Assembly (NCBI RefSeq): GCF_018613935.1
Contig: NZ_JAGGPF010000012.1
Location: 156,670-220,669 of the forward strand
Length of the DNA: 64,000 bases
Direction: 5' to 3'
DNA from: Agromyces sp. ISL-38
GTDB lineage: Bacteria > Actinomycetota > Actinomycetes > Actinomycetales > Microbacteriaceae
The notes under the pieces were generated by a model, which was not told where the DNA came from, did no database searches, and saw only the letters and a program-made list of their open reading frames with translations. Positions 27,507 through 41,395 of the stretch are shown here, one piece after another. The position numbers and the translations under genes were made by a program. Each line of letters begins with the position of its first letter. Positions within the stretch are counted from its first letter, which is position 1.

Positions 27507-27734
27507 ATGGACGACCGCACCCTCCGCACTGCCATCGCCGCCGCCGACGGCGACGACCCGTACCGGGCGCTGCGCGACCTGCGTCACGCCCGCATGGAGC
27601 TCAACCGCGAGCTCGACCGTGCCGAGGCGCTCGCCGTGCGGCGGGCCCGTGCCGCCGGCTCGAGCTGGCAGCTCATCGCCCTCGCCCTCGAGGTGTCGAA
27701 GCAGGCGGTGCACAAGAAGTACGGACGCAGCTAG
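27507..27734 (+). CDS. Small helix-turn-helix protein
   Basis: A 75-residue protein, largely helical. The C-terminal half (AAGSSWQLIALALEVSKQAVHKKYG) looks like a sigma-region-4/HTH fold: WQLIALALEVSKQAVHKKY matches helix-turn-recognition helix spacing. The N-terminal half is a charged helix that could dimerise. Position directly behind a tandem palindromic operator suggests autoregulation and control of the exporter 81 nt downstream. I do not recognise a named family. Confidence 0.75.
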   Translation: MDDRTLRTAIAAADGDDPYRALRDLRHARMELNRELDRAEALAVRRARAAGSSWQLIALALEVSKQAVHKKYGRS

Positions 27735-27815
27735 GACACGTATGCTGCATGGCGGCGACGGCGCGGCATCCGAGCGGGCGTGGCATCCGCTCACCGCACA
27801 GACCAGGAAGAGACC

Positions 27816-29705
27816 ATGAGCGACAGCACCACCACAGCCGAGACCAGGCGCAGCCCCCTCGCCCGACGGGCCACGCCGCCCGGCCCCCGCGCGACCTTCC
27901 GGCAGCTGCTGCCGTTCATCTTCGAGCACCGGCCGGTGCTCATCTGGGTCGCCGTGCTCTCGGTCATCGGAGCGCTCGCCAGCCTCGCCCAGCCGCTCCT
28001 CGTGAGCCAGGTGATCGGGGTCGTCGAGGCCGGCCAACCGCTCGGCTGGCTCGTCTGGGGGCTCATCGCGCTCGTCATCGTGAGCGGCGTCATCTCCGGG
28101 TACCAGCACTACCTGCTGCAGCGCACCGGTGAGGGCGTCGTGCTCTCGGCTCGCAAGCGCCTCGTGGCCAAGCTCCTTCGACTGCCCATCGCCGAGTTCG
28201 ACACACGCCGCACCGGCGACCTCGTCTCCCGTGTGGGCAGCGATACGACCATGCTCCGTGCGGTGCTCACCCAAGGCCTCGTCGAGGCGATCGGCGGCAC
28301 CGTCACGTTCGTCGGCGCGCTCATCGCGATGCTCATCATCGATCCGGTGCTGCTCGGCCTGACCGTCCTCGTGGTGGCGATCGCGATCACCACCGTCACC
28401 CTGCTCTCCCGGCGCGTGCGTGAGGCGTCGCGCCGCGCCCAGGAGAAGATCGGCGACGTCGCGGCATCCGTCGAGCGTGCGATCAGCTCGGTACGCACGA
28501 TCCGGGCCGCCGGAGCAACCGAGCGTGAGATCCGCTCGGTCGAGGGCGAGGCCGAGGGCGCTTGGAGCATGGGCGTGCAGGTCGCGAAGATCTCCGCGCT
28601 CATCGTGCCGATCGCGGGCATCGCGATGCAGGTGTCGTTCCTCGTGGTGCTCGGCGTGGGCGGCTTCCGCGTCGCCTCGGGCGCCCTCACGGTCGCCAAC
28701 CTCGTCGCGTTCATCCTCTTCCTCTTCATGATGATCCTGCCGCTCGGCCAGGCGTTCGGCGCGATCACCTCGGTCAACCAGGCGCTCGGCGCGCTCGGCC
28801 GCATCCAGGAGATCCTCGACCTGCCTGACGAGAACGCGCACGACCGCGAGCTCGCTCCGCTTGCCGTCATGGTCGGCGAGGCCAATGCGGGCATGCTGCC
28901 GGATGTCGCGGCGATCGACTTCGACGACGTGCACTTCGCGTATGCGGCGACGCGTTCCGACCCGGCCGACCCGGCGAACGAGTCGCCCGACGAGCACCTG
29001 CCCGAGCCGAACGTCACGGATCGGCAGCCCGTGCTCCGCGGGGTCTCGTTCGAGGTGCCGCGCGGGCAGCGCATCGCCCTCGTCGGGCCGTCGGGTGCCG
29101 GCAAGTCGACGATCCTCGCGCTCATCGAGCGCTTCTACGACCCGAGCATCGGCAGCGTGCGCATGGGCGGCCTCGACCTCCGTTCGCTCGATCGTGCCCA
29201 GCTCCGCGCGCAGATCGGATACGTCGAGCAGGATGCGCCCGTGCTCGCCGGATCCCTCCGCGACAACCTGAAGCTCGGCAGCCCCGATGCCACCGACGCC
29301 GAGTGCGAGCACGTACTGCGCGCCGTGAACCTCGGCTCGGTGCTCGACCGCGACCCCGCAGGTCTCGACGCGGCGGTCGGCGAGGACGGCATCATGCTCT
29401 CGGGCGGCGAGCGCCAGCGCCTCGCGATCGCCCGAGCGCTGCTTGCCGCGCCGCCGATCCTCCTGCTCGACGAGTCGACGTCGTCGCTCGACGGCCTGAA
29501 CGAGCGGATGATGCGCGAGGCCATCGACGCGGTCTCGGCCGGACGCACGCTCATCGTCATCGCGCACCGGCTCTCGACGGTCATCGACTCCGACCGCATC
29601 ATCGTGCTCGACGGCGGCCGGGTGATCGGCGAAGGCACGCACTCCGAGCTCGTGGAGTCGGTTCCGCTGTATCGCGAGCTCGCCGAACACCAGTTGCTCG
29701 TGTGA
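27816..29705 (+). CDS. ABC transporter, fused permease and ATP-binding protein
   Basis: A 629-residue half-transporter of the MsbA/LmrA type. Six transmembrane helices occupy about residues 25-340. The nucleotide-binding domain follows, with Walker A GPSGAGKST, signature LSGGERQRL, Walker B ILLLDEST and H-loop IVIAHRLST. A charged insert of about 45 residues (near DPADPANESPDEHL) separates the first NBD strand from the rest, longer than usual. It probably works as a homodimeric exporter. AGGAAGAG precedes ATG 27816. A TATGCT box near 27740 may be its own -10. Confidence 0.92.
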   Translation: MSDSTTTAETRRSPLARRATPPGPRATFRQLLPFIFEHRPVLIWVAVLSVIGALASLAQPLLVSQVIGVVEAGQPLGWLVWGLIALVIVSGVISGYQHYLLQRTGEGVVLSARKRLVAKLLRLPIAEFDTRRTGDLVSRVGSDTTMLRAVLTQGLVEAIGGTVTFVGALIAMLIIDPVLLGLTVLVVAIAITTVTLLSRRVREASRRAQEKIGDVAASVERAISSVRTIRAAGATEREIRSVEGEAEGAWSMGVQVAKISALIVPIAGIAMQVSFLVVLGVGGFRVASGALTVANLVAFILFLFMMILPLGQAFGAITSVNQALGALGRIQEILDLPDENAHDRELAPLAVMVGEANAGMLPDVAAIDFDDVHFAYAATRSDPADPANESPDEHLPEPNVTDRQPVLRGVSFEVPRGQRIALVGPSGAGKSTILALIERFYDPSIGSVRMGGLDLRSLDRAQLRAQIGYVEQDAPVLAGSLRDNLKLGSPDATDAECEHVLRAVNLGSVLDRDPAGLDAAVGEDGIMLSGGERQRLAIARALLAAPPILLLDESTSSLDGLNERMMREAIDAVSAGRTLIVIAHRLSTVIDSDRIIVLDGGRVIGEGTHSELVESVPLYRELAEHQLLV

Positions 29706-29834
29706 CGCGTTAGGGGTAAACCTGAGAGAGGCTCAGTGCTGACTCGGATGGGGCGGCACGGCGGTCTCCATAACGTGGGCGATGCATCCAGACGACGGAT
29801 GCCACGTCCGCCGACGCCTGACCGAAGGACCATC

Positions 29835-30659
29835 ATGACCATCGCGACCGTTCCCCGCGAGCAGCAGCTCTCCCCCGTCCGCCCGGGCGAGTTGCCCCTC
29901 GACCTCATCGAGAACCTCCCGAGCGGCAACGCCGCCGACGGACCCGACGCTTCGGATGCCGAGCTCCTCGGCCCCGGCTTCGCCGAGGTCCAGGCGAACC
30001 TCCAGGCGTGGCTCCGCCACTGGTCGCCGCAGCGCATCCCCGCGTTCACCTCGGTGCGCGACGTCGCGCCCTCGGGCTCGCGCGGTCGCAGCGCCCTGCA
30101 GTCCGCACCGACCCAGCCCGACGGCGCCGTGCGGATCACCGCGAGCGTCTACGACCCGCCGAACCGCGACGGCGCACCGCTCAGCTGGTCGCGCAACTGG
30201 GCGAGCCTCGCCGTGCTGCCGCCGGCTCCGGAGACCGGACGCCTCTACTACCGGTTCCGCGTGTCGAGCCGGCTCGTGCTCGACGGCGCCGCCGCACTCA
30301 GCCTCGTCTCGACGAGCCTCAACTTCGGCATCGTCGCCGATGCAGCGACCGCGAGCCCGTTCGCGGTGCCGGGCTTCGCGACTCCGCTCGTGCGCCCGCA
30401 CGTGGGCGTGCAGTGCCGGCCCGACACCGAGACGGATGCCTCGCAGCTCATCGAGGGCTCGATCGCGGTTCGCAAGGGTGAGACCCCGGCGATGGCCTTC
30501 GTGATCGGCACCGACGTGCTCTTCAGCGACGGCTGGATCCGTGTGCACGAAGGAAGCAGCACGTGGATCGGCCCCGCCGACCCCGGCGCGAGCGGTATCG
30601 TCGAGTACCGCTTCGCTCCGGCCGCGATGCTGCGGCTCTTCGACGGCGTCCGCAGCTGA
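29835..30659 (+). CDS. Protein of unknown function
   Basis: A 274-residue soluble protein with no signal peptide or membrane segment. I do not recognise a domain. The middle and end are rich in beta-strand patterns (AVRITASVYDPP, RLYYRFRVSSRLVL, GIVEYRFAPAAML), and conserved-looking Trp residues occur in LSWSRNWASL and DGWIRVHEG. That suggests a beta-sandwich. ATG 29835 follows GAAGGA. The 129-nt upstream gap shows no clear regulatory element. Confidence 0.7.
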   Translation: MTIATVPREQQLSPVRPGELPLDLIENLPSGNAADGPDASDAELLGPGFAEVQANLQAWLRHWSPQRIPAFTSVRDVAPSGSRGRSALQSAPTQPDGAVRITASVYDPPNRDGAPLSWSRNWASLAVLPPAPETGRLYYRFRVSSRLVLDGAAALSLVSTSLNFGIVADAATASPFAVPGFATPLVRPHVGVQCRPDTETDASQLIEGSIAVRKGETPAMAFVIGTDVLFSDGWIRVHEGSSTWIGPADPGASGIVEYRFAPAAMLRLFDGVRS

Positions 30660-30725
30660 GACGGCCGGCGAGATGACGTCAGGCTGCCGTCAGGCGCTGA
30701 CCTGATCGACCGAGCGCGCCCCCGT

Positions 30726-30731
30726 TAGACT
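30726..30731 (+). promoter_or_regulatory. Leaderless -10 box for the 2H phosphoesterase
   Basis: TAGACT followed by 6 nt and ATG 30738 fits a leaderless promoter. Confidence 0.4.
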
Positions 30732-30737
30732 CACGGG

Positions 30738-31229
30738 ATGGCGCGCTTCGTCGTCGTTCTGCCGCTCGTGCCGCTCGCCGCCGGTGCCGAGTTCACCGTT
30801 GCCGAGTGGCCCCTGCACGTCACCCTCATCGAGCCGTTCTCGACCGAACTGCCTGCATCCGCCGTCGCCACGGTCATCGGCCGCATCGCCCATCAGGCCG
30901 ATACCGTCCACGCGAGCGGCGGCGAGGAGGCGATGTTCGGCCGGCGGCGCGACGTTCCGGTCACGCTCGTGCGCGACGGCGGTGAGCTCGAAGCGCTGCG
31001 ATCGCGTGCGCTCGACGCGCTGCGCGAGGAGGGCGTCGACTTCGGTCATGTCCGCGAAGAGTACCGGCCGCATGTCAGCCGCAAGCAGGACCGGCGCCTC
31101 CGATGGGGCGAGCGCGTCGAGCTCGGAACCATCGCCCTCATCGACATGCGCCCGAGCGCCGGCTCCCACCACCGCAATGTCATCGCGACCTGGCAGCTCG
31201 GAGCTGCGGCATCCGTCGCCCCCGACTGA
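30738..31229 (+). CDS. 2H phosphoesterase (LigT / 2'-5' RNA ligase-like)
   Basis: A 163-residue protein with the two His-containing motifs of the 2H superfamily: HVTLIEPF near residue 29 and HVSRKQD near residue 114. Such proteins hydrolyse or form 2'-5' or cyclic phosphodiesters in RNA or nucleotides. Length is slightly short for LigT, so a small single-domain version is likely. No partner gene indicates the substrate. Confidence 0.82.
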   Translation: MARFVVVLPLVPLAAGAEFTVAEWPLHVTLIEPFSTELPASAVATVIGRIAHQADTVHASGGEEAMFGRRRDVPVTLVRDGGELEALRSRALDALREEGVDFGHVREEYRPHVSRKQDRRLRWGERVELGTIALIDMRPSAGSHHRNVIATWQLGAAASVAPD

Positions 31230-31253
31230 CCACGAGACGATGCGCGGCGCGCT

Positions 31254-31628
31254 TCAGGCCACGTCGGCGGTCGCCGGCTCCTCGATCGGCTCCTCGCGCT
31301 TGTGCCACGGCCAGCGCCCCGAGATCTCGAGCTCGAGCGACCAGCTGAGGAACGTTCGGATCAGCACGATGACCGCGAGCACGGCCACCGATTCGAGGGT
31401 CGGCGTGACGGCGACGGTCTTGATGATGTCGGCCGCGACGAGCAACTCGAGGCCGAGGAGGATCGCGCGCCCCAGCACGCGGCGGAACCGCGTGTAGACG
31501 GGACTCACACGACGGATGCCCCGCAGTGCGGCGTCGAGGATCGCGTAGAGCACGCCGACGACGATCGCGACCACGCCGAGCACGTCGACGGCTTCGCCCA
31601 CCATTTCGATGATCGAGCCGAGTTCCAT
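31254..31628 (-). CDS. DUF1622 family membrane protein
   Basis: A 124-residue protein with three hydrophobic segments (about 12-32, 50-72 and 78-96). It has the family-typical GLELLVAADIIKTV and VLAVIVLIRTFLSWSLELE. ATG 31628 is preceded by GGGAGG. Function is unknown for the family. The C-terminal tail is acidic. It ends 24 nt from the convergent 2H phosphoesterase gene. Confidence 0.88.
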   Translation of the reverse strand: MELGSIIEMVGEAVDVLGVVAIVVGVLYAILDAALRGIRRVSPVYTRFRRVLGRAILLGLELLVAADIIKTVAVTPTLESVAVLAVIVLIRTFLSWSLELEISGRWPWHKREEPIEEPATADVA

Positions 31629-31773
31629 GCCGCCTCCCTCACTCTGCGGCACACGCTAGCGCCCGCGACACGCCCGAATGAGCGCGACGCACCGCCGATG
31701 GCGCGACGCGTGCTGATTCGCGGCCTCCTGATCGAGGTGGAGCTCGCGCCTGATTGGTCGAGTGCGCGCTCGC

Positions 31774-33866
<2,093 letters not shown>

Positions 33867-33870
<4 letters not shown>

Positions 33871-35072
33871 GCGTGCTCCTCGATGCGTGTCGGGTGGGAT
33901 GCGATGGGGACCGGGCCGGACGCGTCGTGGGCGGCGTCGGAATCCGCTGCGAAGCGGTCGGGCCGGAGCATCGGCCACGCAGACAGCTCGGCTCCCTCGA
34001 CGAGCTGCAGGCAGAGCTCGGCGATGAGCGGTGCAAGCAGCACACCGTTGCGGTAGGTGCCGGTCGCGACGAGGAGTCCCGGCGCCACCCTCCCGACGAG
34101 GGGCACGTGATCGGGCGTCGCGGGGCGGGCCCTGGCGACGGCGTCGATGAGCTCGAGCTCGTCGACGGCGGGCACGAGTTCGCGCGCGTCGCGCAGCAGT
34201 GCGTGCACGCCGCCGGCCGAGATCGCGGAGCCGCCGTGCTCGCGCTGCGTCGCGCCGAGCACGACCGAGCCATCCCGGCGCGGCACGAGGTAGACGGGAG
34301 TGCCCCGCACGAGGCCGCGCACGGTCGCGGTCAGCAGCGGCCGAAGCACCTCTGGTGCGCGCAGCCGCAGGATGTCGCCGTGGACGGGCCGCAGGACGTG
34401 CTCCGGCAGGGCGGCGAGCCGTGCTGCGCCCTGCGCGTTCGCCACGACGACCTCGGATGCCGCGATCCGGCTGCCGTCCGAAAGCTCGACGCCGACCGCC
34501 GTGCCGCGGGCGTCCCTGAGGACCCGTCGCGCCGACGCCGCGACGAACGCGTCGGGCCGCTCCCGGTGGATCGCGCGCCTGAGCACGCCGGCGAGCGCGC
34601 GCGGGTCGATCCGATGATCGCGGTCGATCAGGTACGCGGCGCCGACCCGGGGCCCGAGCAGCGGTTCGAGCCGCCGTGCTTCGCGCGTTCCGATCGGGGC
34701 CGCGTCGAGGCCGAGTTGCGCCTGCGCCGCGGCGAGGTCTGCGAGCGCCGCACGGTCGGCGTCGTCGACGCCGACGACGAGGGTCGGCGCCCGTTCGTAG
34801 CCGGCGGCATCCGATTCGGGCAGCGCGTCGATGAAGGCGGGATACCGCTCCGCGGCCGCGAGCCCGAGCGTGAACGCGTCCTCCTCGCCATAGTGGAACT
34901 CGCTCGCCGGTGCGAGCATGCCCGCCGCAGCATACGTGGCGCCGGACGCCGGGTGCGGGTCGATCACGCGCACGCTGCTCCCAGCGCGGACGAGCTCCCA
35001 CGCGATCGCGAGGCCGACGATCCCGGCGCCGACGATCGCGACGTGGGCTCGGTCGTCGGCCCGGGCCTCCAC
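33867..35072 (-). CDS. thiO: Glycine oxidase
   Basis: An FAD enzyme that oxidises glycine to the imine used by ThiG. The 401-residue protein has the dinucleotide fold [27 protein letters not shown] after it, and the C-terminal FAD motif [19 protein letters not shown] 35072 is the best in-frame start, giving a short charged leader before the Rossmann strand, though no ribosome site is seen. It is divergent from thiE, which starts about 100 nt away, so the two transcripts may share control. Confidence 0.88.
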
Positions 35073-35162
35073 CCGGTTGGCGGCTCGAACCTCGGCCGCG
35101 GCATCCGCTCTCCCGCCCTCGGACGCAGCGGCACCGTGCCCGGCCGCCCGCGCCCATGCGGC

Positions 35163-35168
35163 TACACT
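35163..35168 (+). promoter_or_regulatory. Leaderless -10 box for thiE
   Basis: TACACT followed by 6 nt and GTG 35175 is a leaderless arrangement with a GTG start. Confidence 0.45.
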
Positions 35169-35174
35169 CGCGTC

Positions 35175-35807
35175 GTGCCCCTCGAAACCGCTCGCCTGTA
35201 CCTCTGCACCGACGCCCGCGAACGGCAGGGCGACTTCGCCGAGTTCGTCGACGCCGCGTTCGCGGGCGGCGTCGACATCGTCCAGCTGCGCGACAAGCGG
35301 CTCGAGGCGGCCGCCGAGCTGGAGCTGCTCGCCGTGCTCCGCGATGCGGCCGAGCGCCACGGCGCCCTGTGGGCGGTCAACGACCGCGCCGACATCGCCG
35401 CGCTCGCCGGTGCACCCGTCTTGCACCTCGGCCAGGGTGACCTGCCCGTGGCACGTGCCCGCCGGCTCCTCGCCGGCGACACCTCCATCGGACGAAGCAC
35501 GCATGGAGCGGCCCAGCTCGAGGCCGCGAGCGTCGACCCCGACGTCGACTACTTCTGCGTCGGGCCAGTCTGGGCGACTCCGACCAAGCCCGGCCGCTCC
35601 GGCATCGGATTCGAGCCGGTGCGCCGGGCCGCCGCCCTCGACACCGACCGACCGTGGTTCGCGATCGGCGGCATCGACCATGAGAACGTCGACGCCGTCG
35701 TCGAGGCGGGCGCACGGCGAATCGTCGTGGTGCGGGCGATCACCGAGGCCGACGACCCCGCCGACGCGGCCCGGCGACTCCGCGCTGCGCTCCCTCCCCT
35801 CGACTGA
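35175..35807 (+). CDS. thiE: Thiamine-phosphate synthase
   Basis: Joins the pyrimidine and thiazole moieties to give thiamin phosphate. The 210-residue TIM barrel has [13 protein letters not shown] near residue 35, the metal-binding NDRADIAA, and the phosphate/pyrophosphate loops [11 protein letters not shown] and AIGGI. It starts with GTG 35175 and ends 10 nt before the convergent thiC stop. Unlike thiC, it shows no riboswitch upstream. Confidence 0.93.
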   Translation: MPLETARLYLCTDARERQGDFAEFVDAAFAGGVDIVQLRDKRLEAAAELELLAVLRDAAERHGALWAVNDRADIAALAGAPVLHLGQGDLPVARARRLLAGDTSIGRSTHGAAQLEAASVDPDVDYFCVGPVWATPTKPGRSGIGFEPVRRAAALDTDRPWFAIGGIDHENVDAVVEAGARRIVVVRAITEADDPADAARRLRAALPPLD

Positions 35808-35817
35808 CCCGCCCGCG

Positions 35818-37645
<1,828 letters not shown>

Positions 37646-37669
37646 TGTCGGTAGCGTAGCAGCACGGAA

Positions 37670-37701
37670 GGGCGGGCGGATGCCGCAGCATCCGCCCGCC
37701 C
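37670..37701 (-). terminator. Terminator after pckG
   Basis: GGGCGGGCGGATGC (37670-37683) pairs perfectly with GCATCCGCCCGCCC (37688-37701) over a 4-nt loop. It lies 13 nt beyond the pckG stop on the minus strand and insulates the thiC riboswitch from pckG transcription. The arms contain the GGATGC word. Confidence 0.75.
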
Positions 37702-37714
37702 TCGCTCGCACCGC

Positions 37715-39568
37715 CTATTCGGACTGCTCCAGGTGGTAGCGCAGGCTCGCGAGCTCGGCCCGAAGCGCGGCGGGCACGCGGTCGCCGAACTGCGTGAAGT
37801 ACTCCTCGGTGAGGTCGCACTCGGCGAGCCACGAGTCGCGATCGACGTCGAAGAGCTGCTCCACCGCGTCATCCGTGATGCCCAAGCCGCCGAGGTCGAG
37901 GGACCCGGCCGCCGGGAGCAGGCCGATCGGCGTCTCGACGACATCGGCGGTGTCCTCGATGCGGCCCACGATCCATTCGAGCACGCGCGAGTTCTCGCCG
38001 AAGCCCGGCCAGAGGTACGACCCGTCGGCCCCCTTGCGGAACCAGTTGACCTGGAAGATCTTCGGCGCCTTCGTGCCGAGGATGCGACCCATCTTCACCC
38101 AGTGGCCCCAGTAGTCGGCCATGTTGTACCCGCAGAACGGGAGCATCGCGAACGGGTCGCGACGAAGCTCGCCGACGGTGCCCTCGGCGGCCGCGGTCTG
38201 CTCGGACGAGATGGTCGCCCCCATGAACACCCCGTGCTTCCACGAGCGCGCCTCGGCGACGAGCGGCACGTTCGTGGCCCGGCGCCCGCCGAACAGGATC
38301 GCGTCGATCGGCACGCCGTCGTGGGCGTCCCAGTCGTCGGAGATCTGCGGGCACTGCGCGGCACCGACCGTGAAGCGCGAGTTGGGGTGGGCCGCCGGAG
38401 TGTCGGATGCCGGGGTCCAGTCGTTGCCCTCCCAGTCGATGAGGTGGGCGGGCGGCGTGTCGGTGAGGCCCTCCCACCACACGTCGCCGTCGTCGCGGAG
38501 CGCCACGTTCGTGAAAATCGTGTTGCCCCAGAGCGTCTGCACGGCCGTGGGATTGGTGGACTCGCCGGTGCCCGGCGCGACGCCGAAGAAGCCCGACTCG
38601 GGGTTGATCGCGTAGAGGCGGCCGTCGTCACCCGGACGCATCCAGGCGATGTCGTCGCCGATCGTCTCGACCTTCCAGCCGGGGATCGTCGGCCGCAGCA
38701 TCGCGAGGTTGGTCTTGCCGCACGCCGACGGGAACGCCGCGGCGACGTGGTACGCCTTGCCCTGGGGCGAGGTGATCTTGATGAGCAGCATGTGCTCGGC
38801 GAGCCAGCCCTCGTCGCGCGCCATCACCGAGGCGATGCGCAGCGCGAAGCACTTCTTCGCGAGCAGGGCGTTGCCGCCGTAGCCCGACCCGTACGACCAG
38901 ATCTCGCGGGAGTCGGGGAACTGCACGATGTACTTGGTGTCGTTGCATGGCCAGTCGACCTCGGCGCGGCCGTGCCCGACGCCGTCGACGAGGGGGTAGC
39001 CCACGGAGTGCACGGTGCGCACCCAGGGCTCGCCGGCCTCGATGAGCCGGTAGACCGCGTGGCCCATGCGCGTCATGATCCCCATCGAGAGCACGACGTA
39101 GGGCGAGTCGGTGATCTCGACGCCGAGCTGCGAGATGGGGCCGCCGAGCGGTCCCATCGAGAACGGCACGACGTACATCGTGCGCCCCTTCATCGAGCCG
39201 TCGAAGACATGCGTGAGCTCCTCGCGCATCTCGCGGGGGTCGCGCCAGTTGTTCGTGGGGCCGGCGTCCTCCTCGTAGGTGGAGCAGATGAAGGTGCGGT
39301 CCTCGACGCGCGCGACGTCGCCGGGGGAGGTGCGCGCGAGGTAGCTGTTGGGTCGCCATTCGGGGTTCAGCTTGATGAGCTTGCCCTCGGCGACGAGTTG
39401 CTTGGTCAGGAGGTCGGCCTCGTGGAGAGAGCCGTCGCACCAGACGATCTCGTCGGGTTTGGTGAGCGCGGCGATCTCGTCGACCCATGCGCGAAGGGCC
39501 GTGTCGCTCGTGCCGCCCTGGGGGCGGCCGGTTGTCTCGGTGCCGACCGAGAACTCGGAGATCGTCAT
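37715..39568 (-). CDS. pckG: Phosphoenolpyruvate carboxykinase (GTP)
   Basis: Converts oxaloacetate to PEP, the entry point to gluconeogenesis. At 617 residues it is the GTP-dependent type. The kinase-1a loop reads [12 protein letters not shown], and the metal/oxaloacetate region includes [31 protein letters not shown] and the nucleotide-binding [20 protein letters not shown] are also present. ATG 39568 has AAGGGA upstream. It is divergent from a RamB/ScfR-like regulator, which may sense acetate or short-chain acyl-CoA supply. Confidence 0.96.
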   Translation of the reverse strand: MTISEFSVGTETTGRPQGGTSDTALRAWVDEIAALTKPDEIVWCDGSLHEADLLTKQLVAEGKLIKLNPEWRPNSYLARTSPGDVARVEDRTFICSTYEEDAGPTNNWRDPREMREELTHVFDGSMKGRTMYVVPFSMGPLGGPISQLGVEITDSPYVVLSMGIMTRMGHAVYRLIEAGEPWVRTVHSVGYPLVDGVGHGRAEVDWPCNDTKYIVQFPDSREIWSYGSGYGGNALLAKKCFALRIASVMARDEGWLAEHMLLIKITSPQGKAYHVAAAFPSACGKTNLAMLRPTIPGWKVETIGDDIAWMRPGDDGRLYAINPESGFFGVAPGTGESTNPTAVQTLWGNTIFTNVALRDDGDVWWEGLTDTPPAHLIDWEGNDWTPASDTPAAHPNSRFTVGAAQCPQISDDWDAHDGVPIDAILFGGRRATNVPLVAEARSWKHGVFMGATISSEQTAAAEGTVGELRRDPFAMLPFCGYNMADYWGHWVKMGRILGTKAPKIFQVNWFRKGADGSYLWPGFGENSRVLEWIVGRIEDTADVVETPIGLLPAAGSLDLGGLGITDDAVEQLFDVDRDSWLAECDLTEEYFTQFGDRVPAALRAELASLRYHLEQSE

Positions 39569-39696
39569 CGTCGTCCCTTTCCAGTGGTTCCAGTGGTGCC
39601 CGGCCGTGGCGCCGGAAGCAGTTCGTACTTCAAGAATGCGCCTCATTCCCGCATCTGAACTTAGAGAAATGGTCTTAAGAACCGCACATCTTTCGT

Positions 39697-39702
39697 TATC
39701 CT
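39697..39702 (+). promoter_or_regulatory. Leaderless -10 box for the RamB-like gene
   Basis: TATCCT followed by 6 nt and ATG 39709. CTTAAG occurs twice nearby (39684-39689 and 39701-39706), and GAACTTAGAGAAA at 39657-39669 loosely resembles RamB-type sites. Confidence 0.45.
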
Positions 39703-39708
39703 TAAGCG

Positions 39709-41151
39709 ATGAAGGCAGGATCCCCAGACCTCGCAACGCTCGGCCACCGCATCCGCCACTTCCGGGGTGAGCGCGGGCTGACACTCGACCAACTCGGTGC
39801 GGCGGTGGGGCTCGCGGGCAGCCAGCTCTCGCTCATCGAGAACGGCAAGCGCGAACCGAAGCTCTCCACGCTCGACGCCCTCGCCGCGGCGCTCGAGGTC
39901 GATCTCGCCGCCCTGCTCGCCCGCGAGGCACCGAGTCGGCGAGCCGCGCTCGAGCTCGAACTCGGCCGTGCGCAATCGAGTCCGCTCTATGCGAGCCTCG
40001 GGATCCCGACGATCAAGCCGGGCCGCGGTGTCACCGACGAGACGCTCGAGGCGATCGTCGGCCTCCACCGCGAACTGCAGCGTCGTGCGAGCGAGGCGAT
40101 CGCCACTCCCGAAGAGGCACGCCGCGCGAACACCGAGCTGCGCGAGCTCATGCGCGACCGCGACAATTCGCTTCCCGATATCGAGCAGCTCGCCGAAGAC
40201 CAGGTGCGCGCCTCCGGCCACCGCACCGGCGCGCTCACCCACCGCGAGGTGAGCGTCATGGCCGAGCAGCTCGGCTTCCAGCTCATCTACGTGAACGACC
40301 TGCCCGATTCCACCCGATCGATCACCGACATCGCGAACGGACGCATCTACCTGCCACCGGCCTCGATCCCCGGCGGCCACGGCCTCCGCTCGATGGCGCT
40401 CCAGGCGATGGCGCACCGGTTGCTCGGGCACGAACGGCCGAACAGCTACGCCGAGTTCCTGTGGCAGCGGCTCGAGATCAACTACTTCGCCGCCGCGTGC
40501 CTGATGCCGCGCGAGGCATCCGTCACCTTCCTCTCCGCCGCGAAGAAGGAGAAGCGACTCGCGATCGAGGACTTCCGCGACGCGTTCGGCGTGACCCACG
40601 AAGCCGCTGCACTGCGCTTCACGAACCTCGCCACCACGCATCTCGACATGACGCTGCACTTCCTGCGGGTCGCGGGCGACGGAGCGCTGCTCAAGGGCTA
40701 CGAGAACGACGGCCTGCCGCTGCCCACCGACGTCACCGGGTCGATCGAGGGCCAGTGGGTGTGCAAGAAGTGGAGCGCGCGCACGTCGTTCGAGCACACC
40801 AACCGCACCACCGAGAACTACCAGTACACCGACACGCCGGCCGGCACCTTCTGGTGCGCGACGCAGACCGGGCGCACGGATGCCTCGGAGTTCTCGATCA
40901 CGGTCGGCGTGCCGTTCAACCAGGCCAAGTGGTTCCGCGGGCGCGAGACCACGGTGCGCGCGGTGTCGACGTGCCCCGACGACGCGTGCTGCCGGCGGGC
41001 GCCCGATGGGCTCGCCGAGCGCTGGGCCGGCCGCGCCTGGCCGAGCGCGCGGTTGCACGCGCACGTGCTCTCGCCGCTGCCCTCCGGCACGTTCCCGGGC
41101 GTCGACGACGCCGAGGTGTACGAGTTCCTCGAGACGCACGCCGACCAGTAG
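39709..41151 (+). CDS. XRE family regulator with ImmA/IrrE-like and ScfR C-terminal domains (RamB-like)
   Basis: A 480-residue regulator. The Cro/C1 HTH spans about 10-65 ([25 protein letters not shown] region). The central ImmA/IrrE-like part has only a remnant of the metalloprotease motif (MAHRLLGHE), and the C-terminal short-chain-fatty-acyl regulator domain contains Cys clusters (CPDDACCRR). This order matches RamB/PrpR-type regulators of acetate, propionate and glyoxylate genes. Position opposite pckG supports control of gluconeogenesis, directly or by autoregulation. The message looks leaderless. Confidence 0.9.
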   Translation: MKAGSPDLATLGHRIRHFRGERGLTLDQLGAAVGLAGSQLSLIENGKREPKLSTLDALAAALEVDLAALLAREAPSRRAALELELGRAQSSPLYASLGIPTIKPGRGVTDETLEAIVGLHRELQRRASEAIATPEEARRANTELRELMRDRDNSLPDIEQLAEDQVRASGHRTGALTHREVSVMAEQLGFQLIYVNDLPDSTRSITDIANGRIYLPPASIPGGHGLRSMALQAMAHRLLGHERPNSYAEFLWQRLEINYFAAACLMPREASVTFLSAAKKEKRLAIEDFRDAFGVTHEAAALRFTNLATTHLDMTLHFLRVAGDGALLKGYENDGLPLPTDVTGSIEGQWVCKKWSARTSFEHTNRTTENYQYTDTPAGTFWCATQTGRTDASEFSITVGVPFNQAKWFRGRETTVRAVSTCPDDACCRRAPDGLAERWAGRAWPSARLHAHVLSPLPSGTFPGVDDAEVYEFLETHADQ

Positions 41152-41199
41152 GCGGCCCACGGCCGCCGGCGCAGTGACGCCGCGCCCACCCTTCCGACC

Positions 41200-41285
41200 G
41201 TTCGTAACTCCGGATCCCAGAAGCGACACCCCGAGGTGCGCCGACGGCGCCCCGGCGTGTCGGCGACGCATCCGGAATTGTGAAC
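41200..41285. repeat. Nested palindromic element, copy 1
   Basis: TTCGTAACTCCGGA, 9 nt, CGACACCCCGAG, variable loop, CGGCGTGTCG, 8 nt, then TCCGGAATTGTGAAC. Outer and inner inverted repeats are conserved with two other copies in the window, while the spacers differ. It lies between convergent 3' ends (RamB-like gene and SDR). Confidence 0.8.
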
Positions 41286-41364
41286 GGGGGCGGCGCCCAC
41301 GAGGAGCTGCACGCTCCGACGCTCAGCGACGCGACCTGGTGTGACGCGCCTCGCCGCGAGCCGA

Positions 41365-41390
41365 CGGATGCCCCGCGCCCGGGGCATCCG
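41365..41390 (-). terminator. Hairpin after the SDR gene
   Basis: CGGATGCCCCG and CGGGGCATCCG form a perfect 11-bp stem with a 4-nt loop, 5 nt past the SDR stop on the minus strand. No T-run follows. It is another GGATGC-arm hairpin. Confidence 0.6.
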
Positions 41391-41395
41391 CTCGC

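Noticed and set aside
41200..41285. Ends of an insertion sequence
   Set aside because: No transposase gene or remnant lies nearby, and the whole 86-bp unit recurs as a block, so it is a small repeat rather than an IS.
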